From the NCBI GenBank assembly GCA_944990035.1, contig CALYLX010000145.1, positions 1,160,083 to 1,224,082 of the forward strand: a stretch of 64,000 bases of DNA, read 5' to 3'. Below, in pieces: positions 37,187 to 48,874 of this stretch; the stretch's first letter is position 1; each line of letters starts with the position of its first letter. The notes under the pieces are model-generated. The model did no database searches. It was not told the origin of the DNA and saw only the letters and a program-made list of their open reading frames with translations. This DNA comes from Clitopilus passeckerianus (lineage: Eukaryota > Basidiomycota > Agaricomycetes > Agaricales > Entolomataceae). Both the position numbers and the translations under genes were made by a program.

Positions 37187-39583
37187 CTAGGCTGCCCTCA
37201 TCTTCCTTACATTCTCTTGCCACTTCTGCATCAACACAGGTGGGGGCATCCTCCTCTCTCCCACCCATTCCCTCATCCAATTCCAGAGTTTTGTATATTG
37301 ATTGTTTTCTTCCCCACTCAACTTCTCCATCAAAGGTGCCTCGAAGCTAACCTCTTCCCAGAACACCAAAGACACCGCCAAAGTCGAGGGAGACGGCTGT
37401 ATCTTGAGGACTTTCATCCAAGCCAACATCAACGGAATCTCAGTGGCACGAGAGCTGAGGCCAAGTAATATGATGCCGCTGATAACGTTCTCGTTGGTGA
37501 TGATGATACTAGGGTATTTGGTTGTCCCGTCCTCGTTGAGAAGTGCATCAAGAGCCTTCGCACCCATGGTTGGGTCGATGAGACGCCCGAATTTGGGAAG
37601 GAGACCGCCATATCCGGCAGCGGGGTCTTCGTCCGGGGAAGCACGTACGGCGTATGCAGGAGATCGGACGTGGCGAAGGAGGTCAGGATCATTTCCGAAC
37701 ATGGCTTGCTGGAAAATGGTGATCGCACGATGAACTGCAGTCTGGTTGTGCCAGATACGGGGTTTGTAGGATATTATACCCGTTCCTGGGGTTCCCACCG
37801 TCGTTTCAATAGCCTTGACCGCCTCTTGTCGAGCAGCCGATGTCGTAGATTGGGATGAAGATTGGGAGGACCGGAAAGGGTTCTTCAGCGACAGCTCGGC
37901 GACGACGCCAGCCAGTGAATTGTCAAGCCGCCGCATGATCCTGGTCCCATACATAAGTATGGACAGCGACCTTGAATCTGGCAAGATGTGGAATAGGTTC
38001 CACATGTTATCGAACAGCAGGTATATGAGATCTGGACGACCGATGCGGTTTAAAGCCACCAAGAAGTCATTGACCGTAACAGCGGTCATTTTGACAGGCT
38101 CGGGGCTGAGGAGATCTCCAGGTGGTCGGGTGAAGGTTTCCAAGAAGGCGAATGCTGCATGAGGTTTGCCTTCTCGTGCAAGGACGCGTAATCCTAGGGA
38201 TAGCATGTACTTGTTCACTGGTAACCCGCTTCCACAGAATTCGTCCCATAACTTGGCCGCTAACCGACTCTTCCGCTCGAGGAGACCGGTGATGACGATG
38301 TGGTATGTCGTGGATGTTGGTGTGAGAGACTTGGGTATATGGCGGAAAACCTGGTGGAGATCTTGTGCAGTAACTTTGTGGTCTCTTGCAGCGATTTTCA
38401 ACGCAGAGGTGAAAGCGAATATGTCGGCTCGATATTCCGAGCCTTGCTTGTTTGCAGAGCTAAGGAGGCGGTCGAATAGGGCCAAGGCATCGTTGCGGCG
38501 TTTGTAGGACATGATGTAACGCATGTTTGCACGGTTGAGCGGATCTGCCATATAGTTGACAGGCTGGGGTTGAGGGGCAAGGGAATTGGGATTGGTCACC
38601 AGGTTATCAGCTTGAGGTCGGGTGACAAGGCCTTTTATCACTTTGTGCTGCTGCTCAACATACTCGATCGGCAGAAGGCCCTCAGCGACGTGCTTTGATG
38701 ATACGCGCAATAAATTTTCATGGTGTTCTAGGTGAGCTTCGACATTTTGCTGGGATATCTGCCTATTGAGGTATTTCGTGAGTGTTGGACCAGCAACGTC
38801 AACATGGAGCAGCTTCTGAAGTGTCTTGGGGTGGACTTCGAATCCTCTCTGTTGCATGGTCCTGAGGACGGATAGAGTCCTGGCCTCTATCTCTAGGGAA
38901 TAGCTGGGGACCGTGGAAAGGGCTTCCAGCAATAAGTTGAACTGCAGGGAAGAAAACAGGTATTTGGAGGACAAAAATGTCTTGATAAGATCTCGCAATG
39001 GGACGAGAAGATTGTATCGGCAAAGGTGGATGGCGTTCAAGGAGAGTAGCGCACCATATTCGTGGTGATTGTTGGACGCTGCTGGACTTGTACGATCTGC
39101 ATCGGGGGAATTCACAGAATTTGCCTGTGAGCCTTGGTGGGTAGTGAGCGCACCCACGTAGGGGTGAAAGAAGCGAGTGGGATCCAAGGCTCTTGATGTG
39201 GCATATGCCTGTCGGTACGTTCGAGTCTTGAAACTCGTCAAGAAGAGGGCGACCCAAGGAGGAAGGGTCTGGAAGATATGTTCTGCGTTATTTATTGGGC
39301 CAGCGGAATTTCCTTCCCGCTTTGCGACGTCCATTCCAGAGTCAAGGCATGTCTGAGCCAGGACTGGCTTCCAGTGGTTGTACTCCTCCTGGGAGATTCT
39401 ACATTTGCCAAGTGCCGCGGGTAAATATGCTGGACGACCGTTAAGTGCAGCAAGCAGCTCCCATATAGGGTTCTGGGATTGCTGACTGAGTAGCTGAATG
39501 TGCTTGTCCACTCTATTGAGCTGAGGTGATGCAGGGAGAGTCGTCGAGTATGCTCTTCTTACATGGCTCCAAAGAACGTTCAT
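37187..39583 (-). CDS. Mitochondrial PPR-like helical-repeat protein
   Basis: Single-exon protein of 798 residues. The N-terminus MNVLWSHVRRAYSTTLPASP is rich in Arg/Ser/Thr and lacks acidic residues, as in a mitochondrial targeting sequence. The body is alpha-helical with PPR-like units, for example TSTTYHIVITGLLERKSRLA, VTVNDFLVALNRIGRPDLIY and NAAFAFLETF-type helices. Such proteins bind organellar RNA and act in mitochondrial mRNA stability or translation. I cannot name the orthologue. It is unusual here in having no intron. It is head-to-head with the SR-protein gene, 206 bp apart. Confidence 0.75.
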   Translation of the reverse strand: MNVLWSHVRRAYSTTLPASPQLNRVDKHIQLLSQQSQNPIWELLAALNGRPAYLPAALGKCRISQEEYNHWKPVLAQTCLDSGMDVAKREGNSAGPINNAEHIFQTLPPWVALFLTSFKTRTYRQAYATSRALDPTRFFHPYVGALTTHQGSQANSVNSPDADRTSPAASNNHHEYGALLSLNAIHLCRYNLLVPLRDLIKTFLSSKYLFSSLQFNLLLEALSTVPSYSLEIEARTLSVLRTMQQRGFEVHPKTLQKLLHVDVAGPTLTKYLNRQISQQNVEAHLEHHENLLRVSSKHVAEGLLPIEYVEQQHKVIKGLVTRPQADNLVTNPNSLAPQPQPVNYMADPLNRANMRYIMSYKRRNDALALFDRLLSSANKQGSEYRADIFAFTSALKIAARDHKVTAQDLHQVFRHIPKSLTPTSTTYHIVITGLLERKSRLAAKLWDEFCGSGLPVNKYMLSLGLRVLAREGKPHAAFAFLETFTRPPGDLLSPEPVKMTAVTVNDFLVALNRIGRPDLIYLLFDNMWNLFHILPDSRSLSILMYGTRIMRRLDNSLAGVVAELSLKNPFRSSQSSSQSTTSAARQEAVKAIETTVGTPGTGIISYKPRIWHNQTAVHRAITIFQQAMFGNDPDLLRHVRSPAYAVRASPDEDPAAGYGGLLPKFGRLIDPTMGAKALDALLNEDGTTKYPSIIITNENVISGIILLGLSSRATEIPLMLAWMKVLKIQPSPSTLAVSLVFWEEVSFEAPLMEKLSGEENNQYTKLWNWMREWVGERRMPPPVLMQKWQENVRKMRAA

Positions 39584-39789
39584 GCGACACTTTCATCTAG
39601 CAAGATATAAGCCTGCGTTCACACCAGATGGCAAGTCAAGTACATACCTGGTTCGCCAACGAGCTAGACGATGACAAGGGCGCTTGAAGTTTAGTCTGGT
39701 CAACGCGCCACTTTGACAAACATAAACAAACCCACATTTTACGACATTTTGGCCGACCCGCAACAAGCGCCTTGCTTGCACTGGTCAAC

Positions 39790-40814
39790 ATGCCTCGTAT
39801 CCTTTTCGTTAGCGGTTTTCATCCAGCCACTCGTGCTCGCGACTTAGCCTATGAGTTTGAACGGTAAGTAGTAGCCAATGTAAAGAAAAATAGTCAAAAA
39901 GATGCTCATAAATTCGAGCAGGTATGGTAACTTAGTTCGTTGCGATGTTCCTGCTCCTCGTAACCCTCATGCCCATTCTAATCCGTGAGTACCTACTCCC
40001 GGTTTCTCTTAAAAACCATCTCCGTGGTCGAAGTCGGGTCGAACCAAAAAGAAAATTACCGTCGTACTTTCGGAACGCGAATCCGCTTCGTCGACTTTCC
40101 TCTTTCAACGTGTCGTTCGCGAACGCCTTCGTCCTCGGTTGCCTTGTCAATATATCAAAACCTCGAGAATAACGAACGCTCAACGAAATCGACCGTTTCG
40201 CAGTTACGCTTTTGTGGAGTTTCGCAGCCAAAGGGATGCTGAAGACGCCTACTACGAAATGTATGTGATCCACATAGCCCCTCCTCATGTCAGACACTCT
40301 AATGTATCACCTCTATAGGCATGGCCGCTACTTTGAAGGTTCAAGATTGAGCATCCAGGTATTTACCCCATAATCCCATGTTGTCTGAACGTGTCACCAA
40401 TTACGTCTTCAGTGGGCCAAGAACCCACCCTCCTCGGTTTGGCGCTACGACAGGCGTGCTTCCCCACCGCCCCGTGCTAGCAGAAATGGCCGCGATCGTT
40501 CCCGCAGCCCCCGTCGCCGCCCGGAACGTGATGACCGTTACAGAGAGGCGGACAGGGAATACTCTGACCGTGATAGGGATAGGGACCGGGATTACGATCG
40601 TGACCGTGGTGGCGACAGGCGAAGGAGGAGTAGGTCCCCAGACCGTGACCGCGAACGTGAACGTGAATACCGCACCCGAAGGAGCCCCTCTCCAGACAGA
40701 AGGAAAGACGAAAGAGACACCAGGGACAAGGCCAGGACCCCTCCCCCTCCTGAAGACGGCCCGAAAGAAACCGTCGACAGAGCCAAGACTCCTCCTTACG
40801 ATCATCGAGAGTGA
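39790..40814 (+). CDS. SR-type splicing factor, single RRM plus RS/RD tail
   Basis: Nuclear pre-mRNA splicing factor of the SR family. The start MPRILFVSGFHPATRARDL includes RNP2-like RILFVSGF. A small intron near 39865-39921 leads to YGNLVRCDVPAPRNPHAHS. A long 219 nt intron (39985-40203) precedes YAFVEFRSQRDAEDAYYEMH, which holds RNP1. A further intron sits near 40262-40319 and another near 40360-40411. The C-terminal half is an RS domain: RSRSPRRRPERDD, many RD dipeptides (40560-40660), RRRSRSPDRDRE and RSPSPDRRKDERD. It ends KTPPYDHRE at 40814. The large open frame in another phase over the tail is a shadow caused by the repetitive codons. Confidence 0.85.
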
Positions 40815-41146
40815 ACGCTAGTGTACTACCACTGAAAAGTATTTCCTTCGTTCTAACGCTTATGTTAACCATATTCCCATTTTATTCTCAAGAAAACGTA
40901 AGATTCATGCATCCTCCTACCGTCTACATTAGCCTTTTCTTGTCTTTAACTATACATTACTTAGTACTGAATACAGTTGTTCATTGTGTTCGTTTTATAA
41001 GAATTTTCCAGGATTTGTGAGTCCAGTATTGAAAGTTTAAAAGCTTGACATTTCGGGTAATACAAGACTACGTACGATCATGATCAACCGACCGCCACAA
41101 GGCGCATTACTTTGCCTCTACGCCCGGTTAGTCCCTCGCCTCAACC

Positions 41147-42915
41147 ATGAGCACCGAACGTGTACCGACAATCAACGACCTACGAGTATGTTTTGGCCCA
41201 ATCTCAACCGCTATACGAATACTCATCACACATTGTTTAGGTGAAGCTATGTTACATCTGCAGGGAAGAGGAGCATCATGACTCGAGTGAGTTAATTCCA
41301 CTTCCCTTTTGTGCCAGTCATGATGAACAAACTTGCTGGCAGAGCCTGAGGGTGAAATGAGAACATGGACGCATCCCTGTAACTGCACGCTGGTGGCACA
41401 TGAGACCTGTTTGCTGCAGTGGATATCCACCTCACAAGGCAGCTCAGATCGTCGGGAGAATGCCCTCAAATGTCCCCAATGTGGCACCCACTACGAGCTT
41501 GTCAGCAACAGACCAGGGATACTAGAACTCTTAAGCAAGCTGAGCAGGATTTGGCAGGGATTGGGACGGCAGTTTACGCTGGTCAGCGTTGCGGGATGTA
41601 TTGCCGTATTTTCTACAGGTGAAGGCATTTACAGAACTTCAGTTACGCAACGCTAATAGCTACGTTTAATTATAGGCATATATGTTGTGTTTACCGGCTT
41701 CGGAGCCTACGCCTTCAAACAAATGGTCGGGGATGAGTATGTATGCAATCTACCTCTTATACGCAGCCCCTGACGCTTAAACCGTAGGATGTTTGAAATT
41801 ATGCTCACAAACGATCCTGCGAGGTGGCCAGCAATTGCATTCTTTAACCTTCCACTCTTGACTGTCTCTCTTATCGCCTCTCGCTTTCAAGACTCTCCGC
41901 AGCTCCCAATCCTTCTCACCTCTTCCTTCTTCTGGCCAGTAGTTGATCCCGTTCACCCTCGATTCCGCTTCCTGGAACAATACTGGAAAGACCCCGCAAC
42001 GAGACCGCCTTATCACACACCAAAACACCCCGTTTGACCCAATGGCCACCTTCACCCATGACCGCGGGCCTGTTCATTTTTCCCGTTGTGACAGCATTTT
42101 ACCGAAGATTCTTCACCAAACTCGAAATAAAGCTTCTTGGAGCTCGTCCAAAGCCTCGCAATCCACGACCATTTGCGGGGTTAGATGACCAGTTCCAAAT
42201 TCGTATCCGGTTGGTGGGCGAGAATGAGGAGCGAGACCGGCAACGACAAGTGCAAGAACGACAGCAGCAGGCGCAAGCTCAGGCTCAGAATGGGAATCCG
42301 GACCTGATGAACCTCGAGGCCGCTGCTGAGATTGTCGATATCGATTCCGGGTCGATTGGCAGGCGACTTGCTGGTGCGATGCTCATACCAGCTATCTCGC
42401 GGGCAATGGGCAATCTCTTGTTCCGCATGTCGAATTATTCCCCTCTACTGAAGCGGTTCCTTGGTGTTCGACCTCCGCTATATGGGCTTCTTCCACCTAT
42501 CTTGGGACCTTACACAAATCCCAAGGCATGGGAGAAGTTGAGTATTTGGGGCCAGCTGGGCCTCGGACTGAAGCTTGGCATGACCACACTCCTCAACGGG
42601 CCACCTGTTTGGACGGAAGCTGATCCTGTTTGGTAAGACCTATCCCTCATTCTCAAGTATGCACTCAACAGTACATCAGGTGGCGAAATACAATTGGTCT
42701 TGGTCTTTTTGTCGTGGTGAGTATCATCCTTAATGTGCTATTCTATGTATGGAGCCTAAACCTATCTCTTATAGGCGAAAGACTGCGTTAGGCTACTCCA
42801 CTTATGGCTCACGAAACGCGACCTCGAGAGCCGACATATCAAGAACCGCGACTTTACAGGAATTGACGTCAAGGAACTCGATCTAATACCATCATGGAAC
42901 ACTCGGAGAACATGA
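41147..42915 (+). CDS. RING-CH (MARCH-type) membrane E3 ubiquitin ligase
   Basis: Membrane-bound ubiquitin ligase. The start MSTERVPTINDLRVKLCYIC opens the RINGv finger. This continues CYICREEEHD, CNCTLVAHETCLLQWI and KCPQCGTHYEL, the C4HC3 pattern of MARCH/Doa10 proteins. Hydrophobic helices follow: LVSVAGCIAVFSTG-IYVVFTGFGAYAF, PAIAFFNLPLLTVSLIA and GLFIFPVVTAFYRRFF, then a region with QNGNPDLMNLEAAAEIVDID. The protein ends TGIDVKELDLIPSW near 42900. One base is missing at the C-run 42028-42031; adding it joins HTPKHP to RLTQWPPSPMTAGLF. About 490 residues; the substrate is unknown. Confidence 0.85.
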
Positions 42916-43257
42916 TCCCAGTGTACAGATGGACATTGTTGGGGAGCTGTCGTAGTTTTGCATGCTATCATCATTAGTATAAACCCAAATAATTTGACGT
43001 TGGTACATCATAGTTGTTGTTTTCCCACCCTTGTTCTACATTCTTGTTAATCAATACAGTCGAGAGGGATCTCTTTTTTTCAGCGTCGAGACACCCAGGT
43101 CTTGTGTTCAAAATTTACTCCGAGACGCCTTTGATTCACCATGCGCGCGCTTATTCTCCGAGCATCTTCACTATGAAATCTCAAAGCTCGTCTCCCATTG
43201 TATACAAACTAGAAAATACACATTTTATTATGTTTAAAAATCATGTATTGAAACCCC
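42916..43257. other. Intergenic between convergent genes
   Basis: About 340 bp between the stops of the RING-CH gene (plus) and the M35 protease gene (minus). It presumably contains both 3' ends. No gene was seen. Confidence 0.45.
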
Positions 43258-44616
43258 CTAGCACTTGGTGTTGGCGTAGACTTGGGTAGTGAAGCACTGT
43301 GGTAGGAGTCAGTCAGTATATGAAGCATGTAAATATGTAGTACTGACGTTGAAGTTATCAGCGTTCTGGATGGACTGAGAGTCAGAGAGAGCCTGGTCGG
43401 CAGCGCATCCGTAGGTAACGTCATCAGTGCCAGAGGTAGCGTGGGTCAACTCGTGGAGCGTGGTTCCGCCACGGATGTTACGAGAAGCGACAGAGGTACC
43501 AGAGCAGAGGGCAGTGTTGGGCTTTTCGTTGAAGAAGATGCTGCAGAAGTAGACCTGGACAAGTTATGTCAGGCTTGATACAGTGTGCATCATAATAGAC
43601 GGATGATTGGACCTACGTTGGTGGTGGCAATAAGAGTGTAGGCAATGACACCGCTAGAGCAGGCGTTGTAACTGTCGACGCAGCTCAAGGTCCTTGAGGA
43701 GGAGTTCTCGTTGGCAACGGCATTGAGGATGGAGGTGACTCGGGAGGTGGCGGTGGCACCGAAGTAGGCCTTGTAGAGGCTGTCCGAAGCACCGTGACTG
43801 CTGATGTAGGAGACTGCACCAGAAGCGAGTTGTTTGCCCTCAGTGTAGCTGTAAATTCGAGTTTGAGCTTCGTCACAAGCGGGAGGGCTGGGCAAAATAC
43901 GTACCTGGCATCGATGAAGGACTTCTTGCTGGAGTCTGTGCAAATGTCCCTAGCACGTTTGTTGAGGGTGAGCTCCCGCTTAGCAAGGTCGCCAGTGATC
44001 TCGACCTCGACCTTGTTCGAGGCAGTGGTCACCTTGGCGAAGCTAGCCTTGTGGGCAGCAACGTCCTCCTCGACACCATGCATCTGGAAGGTGGTGATGG
44101 GCTCGAAGGAGTATTTGCCAGCGCCGGCAGAGGCAAAGTCGTATAGGGAGGCAACTAAGAAAGCCAGTTAGCTGTGTTGTCTTCTTCGCTACATGTTTAG
44201 CATGTAATCACCATTGTGCTCAACTGTGATGGTCTGACCAGCGGGAATGGTAGCGAAAGCCGAATCGTCGACTTCATTCAAGTCAACGGAGAGCTGGCAA
44301 AGGAAGTTAAAAACAAACAGTAGGGTATGATGTGGCTTATGCATACCTTGATGCCAGTGAAGGGAACGGCCTGGCCATCCTTGGTGACACGGAAGGAGTT
44401 GGTGGGGAGCTTCTCATCGAGGATGGTGCCGTACTTCAGGAGCTTGACAGCCTCAGAGCCGGAGTTAGTGATCTTGGCCGTGAGCTTGAGGGCGTCGAGA
44501 GAGCTGACAGAGCCAGCAGGGGCCGCGACATCGACGGAGAGCGCAGCAGCGCGTCTGGCGGGGCTAGCGAAAGCACTACCAGCGAGACCAAGGAGAACGA
44601 CGGGGAGCAAATACAT
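43258..44616 (-). CDS. Secreted deuterolysin metalloprotease, family M35
   Basis: Extracellular zinc endopeptidase. The ATG at 44616 gives a signal peptide (MYLLPVVLLGLAGSAFASPA). A propeptide with DALKLTAKITNSGSEAVKLL follows. The mature domain starts around TTASNKVEVEITGDLAKREL. It contains YTEGKQLASGAVSYISSHGA, a cysteine pair (LSCVDSYNAC) and the aspzincin zinc site HELTHATSGTDD (HExxH followed by GTxD). Introns occur near 44290-44345, 44157-44211, 43848-43905, 43559-43617 and 43299-43348. It ends NCFTTQVYANTKC. About 350 residues, as in other M35 preproteins. Likely nutritional protein breakdown. An earlier ATG upstream is not needed. Confidence 0.93.
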
Positions 44617-45184
44617 GGCTAAGAGAGTATAGATGACTGATAATACCAAACAACCACAGAGGTGCTTTGGATGTAGATTCGAGCCATTTATGCGAGCCTT
44701 TTATCCATGTTCCAAGGGTTCTGAACAAATGTGACCATGTGTCTCCTGTACTTCGAAAACATAGATAGGTGTCATATGATGGCACTCGGCGAGATAGGCG
44801 GCTCGAATTATTCCGACAGACTATACTGCAGTTGCAGGGTTTTGCATACTTCAGGCCGTTGGTGGCAAGCATCTTATTTTCCTTTCCAGGTATTTTTTGG
44901 AAGTCGTAGGGATGGGCGGTGGTCCAAAAATAGCCGCCATCAAATCGAAGCTGTTAGGTTGTCAACCGTTCGAACTTCAAGTACTTCAGTCTCGGCTTGG
45001 CTTGGGGCTTGGCATTGTCAAACCACACACGAATGAGGAGCATACAGCTGATCACATTCACAAGTCGGCGAACGGTTCTGAGCAGAGAATTGATGAGCTT
45101 CCATTGGGAGATGTAGACGATGCCAGACACAACAGGCGCATGTGGTCTTGTGGAGACTGATAGCACTAGTGCAACCGTAGGTTG
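44617..45184. other. Intergenic, promoter of the M35 protease gene
   Basis: No coding supported. Short frames on both strands have no domain. The gene on the left reads away from this stretch, so its promoter should be here. Confidence 0.4.
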
Positions 45185-45794
45185 TCAGAAAGCTGCTTTG
45201 GGATTATCTGGAGGAGCTTCGTCGTCCATATAGAGCTCGGCCTCGAACGCTAAACTCTTCCTGGATCCACTGCCACAAGGAGAGGCGCAGAGAGGTGCAT
45301 GGACGGAAAGTATCTTGACAGAGACCCTGGCAGTTCCACACAAGCCCACATGAGTTCTGAAAAAGTAATATGGTCAGAATCCTCGGGCGAGAGACTTCTG
45401 GCTGCCCGCGTGTCCCATGTATGCCGGCACGACCCATCTCAACAAAGGGTTTTGGGAACTCGTGTTGATATCGAGCGCATGCTCGTACGCCGTACATCGC
45501 AGCGATACTTTTGTTGTGTCGTCACTTCATCACATCCAATTTGAAAATGGAAGGAGATACGAAGAAGCGAAGATCGTTGGGGACACCTCAATACACCGCA
45601 GCATGTTGTTCGACGTTTGGTCAGCGTATGTAGAACGGCTGTAAAGAGCTCGGCCCGTTTGTTTTCATCTGAATGAGGGTCAATGCCTGTTATCGGGAAC
45701 GTTCTTGTGAATTATGCTGTGATCATAGAATGAGAACTCACTCGGATCTTGACCGTTGGACGAGGCTGTGGAGGCCGCACGTCGTTGAACCATG
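45185..45794 (-). CDS. Hypothetical small acidic-tailed protein, frame-disrupted
   Basis: Unrecognised gene assembled from coding-like pieces. The ATG at 45794 gives MVQRRAASTASSNGQDPS, and a GTGAGT intron leads to IDPHSDENKRAELFTAVLHT. The middle part is uncertain. The C-terminal part reads SELMWACVELPGSLSRYFPS, MHLSAPLLVAVDPG, then SLAFEAELYMDDEAPPDNPK and a stop at 45185. The join between the last two pieces needs one extra A (plus-strand TT 45258-45259). The exact exon structure between about 45420 and 45640 is unresolved, so treat the span as approximate. Confidence 0.4.
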
Positions 45795-45967
45795 TGGGCG
45801 TGTAACAAGAGATAAGACGGAGTTGAATCATTGAAGTCGGAAACCGAAGATCAGTGCAAACAGTCGCCGGCGGCAGATCGAGCTTTTAGGTCTCAACACT
45901 TTACCTTAACGCTGCCTGAGGGGAGGTAGATAAGGGTAACCGCACTGCAGATGGTCCTTCAACTTTG

Positions 45968-46312
45968 TTATCTTCCTCGTAAACGCCAAGAACGTATCCT
46001 TATGGGCCATTCATCATATTCGAATTCGGTCCCGAAAGATGTTGGATTGTTGAAGAGCGCGTGACGAGACAGAGCAACAACATCAAGCAAGCTGAGTCCA
46101 ACTCCAAAGAATCATATCTATTGCGGAACAAAGGACAAGTACAGGCCTCATCCAAGCTATCTTGAGTTCGTTCCATTATGAATCGAATGTACTGTGGTGT
46201 TACTTGAGCAAGAGAGGAGACCAGTGGCTGTGTACAGCATGTTAACCATCTTGTTTGTCGATGGGGGCAAAAGCAAAGCGAGTACGTCATGACCACCCTG
46301 CTTTCCAGCCAT
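45968..46312 (-). CDS. Hypothetical small protein, frame-disrupted
   Basis: Unrecognised protein of about 115 residues. The ATG at 46312 gives MAGKQGGHDVLALLLPPSTN. Coding-like sequence then continues in a second frame (QVTPQYIRFIMERTQDSLDE) and a third (GVGLSLLDVVALSRHALFNN, PTSFGTEFEYDEWPIRI). Each switch is repaired by one added base, the second clearly at AAA 46106-46108 (plus strand). The first, near 46207-46216, is less certain. It may be a separate gene, or a 5' part of the neighbouring hypothetical gene at 45185-45794. Confidence 0.35.
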
Positions 46313-46461
46313 CAAGTTTGTATAGTGATCACGGTATTAAACCGAGGACAAAGTGACGTTGTTGATTTTACGCCTTTCAACACTATCTGCTGAAAAACCG
46401 CGATTTACGATGTCATTAGGAGAAGGTCAGTGGCTTAACTTTTGGATCAGATGGGACAGAA

Positions 46462-46992
46462 ATGAACGAAGTACTGCTAGCGGACGCAAAATATCCCAGT
46501 GCTAATGAAAGCTCGGACATAGGACCAGAGCCGACCAGAGAAAATCCCGCTGGTGTGAGTGACGTTTAATGCTCTCTCCAAAGGCTTTGCCGTTAATCGC
46601 ATCGATTTTGTAGGTTTACCCTAAATCCGACCCAAATGCAAGACCAAGTGAATATTCACCTCACCCCTTCTACAATGTAATCAGTGTTGCTCAATGATTA
46701 TATAGGTCCCTCACGCACTCCTGGAAGTGCAGAACAATTTGCCGGAAACCCCTTTGTCCTTCGTGCCGCCCTAAGGGACGTCGATCATGCATTCGGGAAG
46801 GTCATAGCTATACTTGAGAGTGAGGAGAGCACACAGGTATCGGATAATGGTAACACCTTGTTGGAACGATTTATAACATGGAGAGATGAGCTGGATGCGC
46901 TTCGTGGCGGTTCCGCAGAACATTCTCGGGAGCGTGGTTCTCGCTCCCGCTCACGAGGTCCCACCCAGGAAGGTGGGATATTTGTAGATTAG
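46462..46992 (+). CDS. Hypothetical small protein with SR-like tail
   Basis: Unrecognised protein of about 135 residues in three exons: 46462-46554, 46614 to about 46647 and 46706-46992. The donors are GTGAGT and GTGAAT, and phases match. It starts MNEVLLADAKYPSANESS. The third exon is helical (FVLRAALRDVDHAFGKVIAI, LLERFITWRDELDALRGG) and ends in an SRSRSRG-containing tail and GGIFVD. Function unknown. It is tail-to-tail with the next minus-strand gene. Confidence 0.5.
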
Positions 46993-47323
46993 TTTTATTT
47001 TGGAGTTGCACCTCTTTATTCGGTACCGTCCATAGGGGGTGTACAATAAATCAAAGTGCCTACCAATCCAGATAAGAGAACTTTATTCTGTAGGTCAAAG
47101 ACTCGGATGTATTTGTACATAGAGGTTTTATTCCCAAATCATGAATAGTGTAAAATAATGTACAGCAGACGTACGGGCAGAAATAACGAACATTACTTGA
47201 GTTCATAGCGAAACTACATAGTATGAACAAGATAATCAATTAACCACTTGACACCCGAGCGAAGGGACGACTGGAAAGCATAAAAACAAAAAAGCTGCAT
47301 GCACGAGAACCCCCTGAAGATAC
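46993..47323. other. Intergenic between convergent genes
   Basis: About 330 bp of AT-rich sequence between two stop codons pointing at each other. It probably holds both 3' ends. No other feature seen. Confidence 0.4.
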
Positions 47324-48384
47324 TCATCGATACATCGACGTATTCTTCGTGCAATATATCCCAAATCGTTGCCGCAACGGTTTGAATAATTGAGTAGGAA
47401 GAGGTCGAGTATTCTCCTGACCCATCTCGGAACTATCTGTGCACCGAATTGACCGCGGCCGTGGTGGTTCGTCATCCATGTACACCATTGATGCTCTGGG
47501 CTGAGACCGGGTCCGAGCCATTCGCACCTTAGGTCGCAATCCAGCGAGTGGATTCGAACGCCTCCGTAGTGACCAAGCATCCGGCGCTAAAGAGGATTTT
47601 TTGAGTCCGTATTTCTGGAAGCAATGGAAGAATGAAATCACTTACGAGGCATGGCCCGGGAACGCATTTCTCGCTGCCGTTCAGATGTAACACTGTGGGC
47701 CCTTTCCCGGCGGTAGCCCCCAGATACCAATGTGTTAGGGAGTAGAGACATTCCCCGCATGGAAATACAGGTGTCAGAGTCGCCACCAGCCCTGATGACC
47801 GTTATGCTCTGTGCATGTAAAGGCGCCAGCAGATCAAGAGCGCGCCCTGGGGAGGTGAAGCTAGTAAACTAATCCTTTAATTATACGATCATGAACTAAA
47901 GGCTTACCTCTACAGGCTGGTTCAATATCATCAAAACGGTCATAAATCATATGTAAGAGGTCTATATACGCCGCCTTGAAAGGGGTTGATGCTGCTTTGC
48001 CCGCACAAAGAAAGTACGGAGATATTTTAGCATCAGCTAGTGTCCGTCTAGCAATCTGATAGATACAAGGAATCCTTTACAATTAGGCCTTACTAGAGAA
48101 AGAGAAGCAGATATACCTCGATAAGAGCGATGACCTGCAGATATTCAAACCCGAACATCAGCGGGAGAACACGTTTCAAACACGAAGTCGCTTACTTTCT
48201 TACTGTGTCTCTGAAAATCGGCGGGCGATAAATCATAGACGGTTAGAAGTGTTTCGGCAGCATCTACAAAACGATGGAGAGAATCGAGCTGAGAAGCCAG
48301 CTTCGCTGCGCACTCGGACACCTGTAAATCTACTACGGTGCCAGTGCTAGTGGCAGCAACCTGGGGTGCGATGGCGGTTGGCAT
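47324..48384 (-). CDS. Hypothetical protein, unknown function
   Basis: The ATG at 48384 gives MPTAIAPQVAATSTGTVVDL, followed by helical LASQLDSLHRFVDAAETLLT. Later exons include ARRTLADAKISPYFLCAGKA, AAYIDLLHMIYDRFDDIEPA and SDTCISMRGMSLLPNTLVSG. The last exon is basic and Pro/Arg-rich (SLRRRSNPLAGLRPKVRMAR) and ends GIYCTKNTSMYR. The introns are short and GT-AG. I do not recognise the family, but the structure is consistent with a real gene of about 270 residues. It is head-to-head with MCM10 over 490 bp. Confidence 0.5.
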
Positions 48385-48783
48385 CAGAAATGCAAAAATG
48401 AAAAGCGGTAAGGGGATTCGCGGCTTATATGGTGTGATCGGAGAATCGAGCCTTTGCAACAATAGCACAGCATGTCAAGAGGGCGGGTTGAGGGAAAATA
48501 CTGGAAAGAATCTTTTTGCGGTATATGCCGGGTTGTTGTTCTGAGTGCATCACACATGCCACGAGCCTCATGGCTACATAGCCTACATTTCAGACCTCAT
48601 TATTAACCGCAGTCTATTCTTATTGACTCATTTTGAGTATTCTAACGGCTGTACACTCGTTAGTAACGCCGATCGCACCTGGCTGATAGCGGGAGGGACT
48701 GGCTGTATCTGAGTCTAAAAATGGGAAGGGCTAGCTGATGTGGGAAGGATCAAACGCCAAACATGGGCCCACAAGCAATAATA

Positions 48784-48795
48784 ACGCGCTCGCGT
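48784..48795. promoter_or_regulatory. MCB-like (ACGCG) cores upstream of MCM10
   Basis: ACGCG and its complement CGCGT sit two bases apart, about 80 bp before the MCM10 start codon. This resembles MBF cell-cycle boxes used by fungal S-phase genes. The neither-perfect hexamer match makes this weak. Confidence 0.3.
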
Positions 48796-48874
48796 GACAA
48801 CTGTGACAACGAGACCATCCAAGCAATTGACTGGCGGCGGGATAGCTGTTCGAAGGCACCTTCAATCATTGGCT

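Noticed and set aside
40378..40821. 147-codon open frame over the SR-protein tail, and a 134-codon frame on the opposite strand
   Set aside because: Both are shadow frames of the repetitive RS/RD codons. The conserved RRM continues in a different frame to the stop at 40814.
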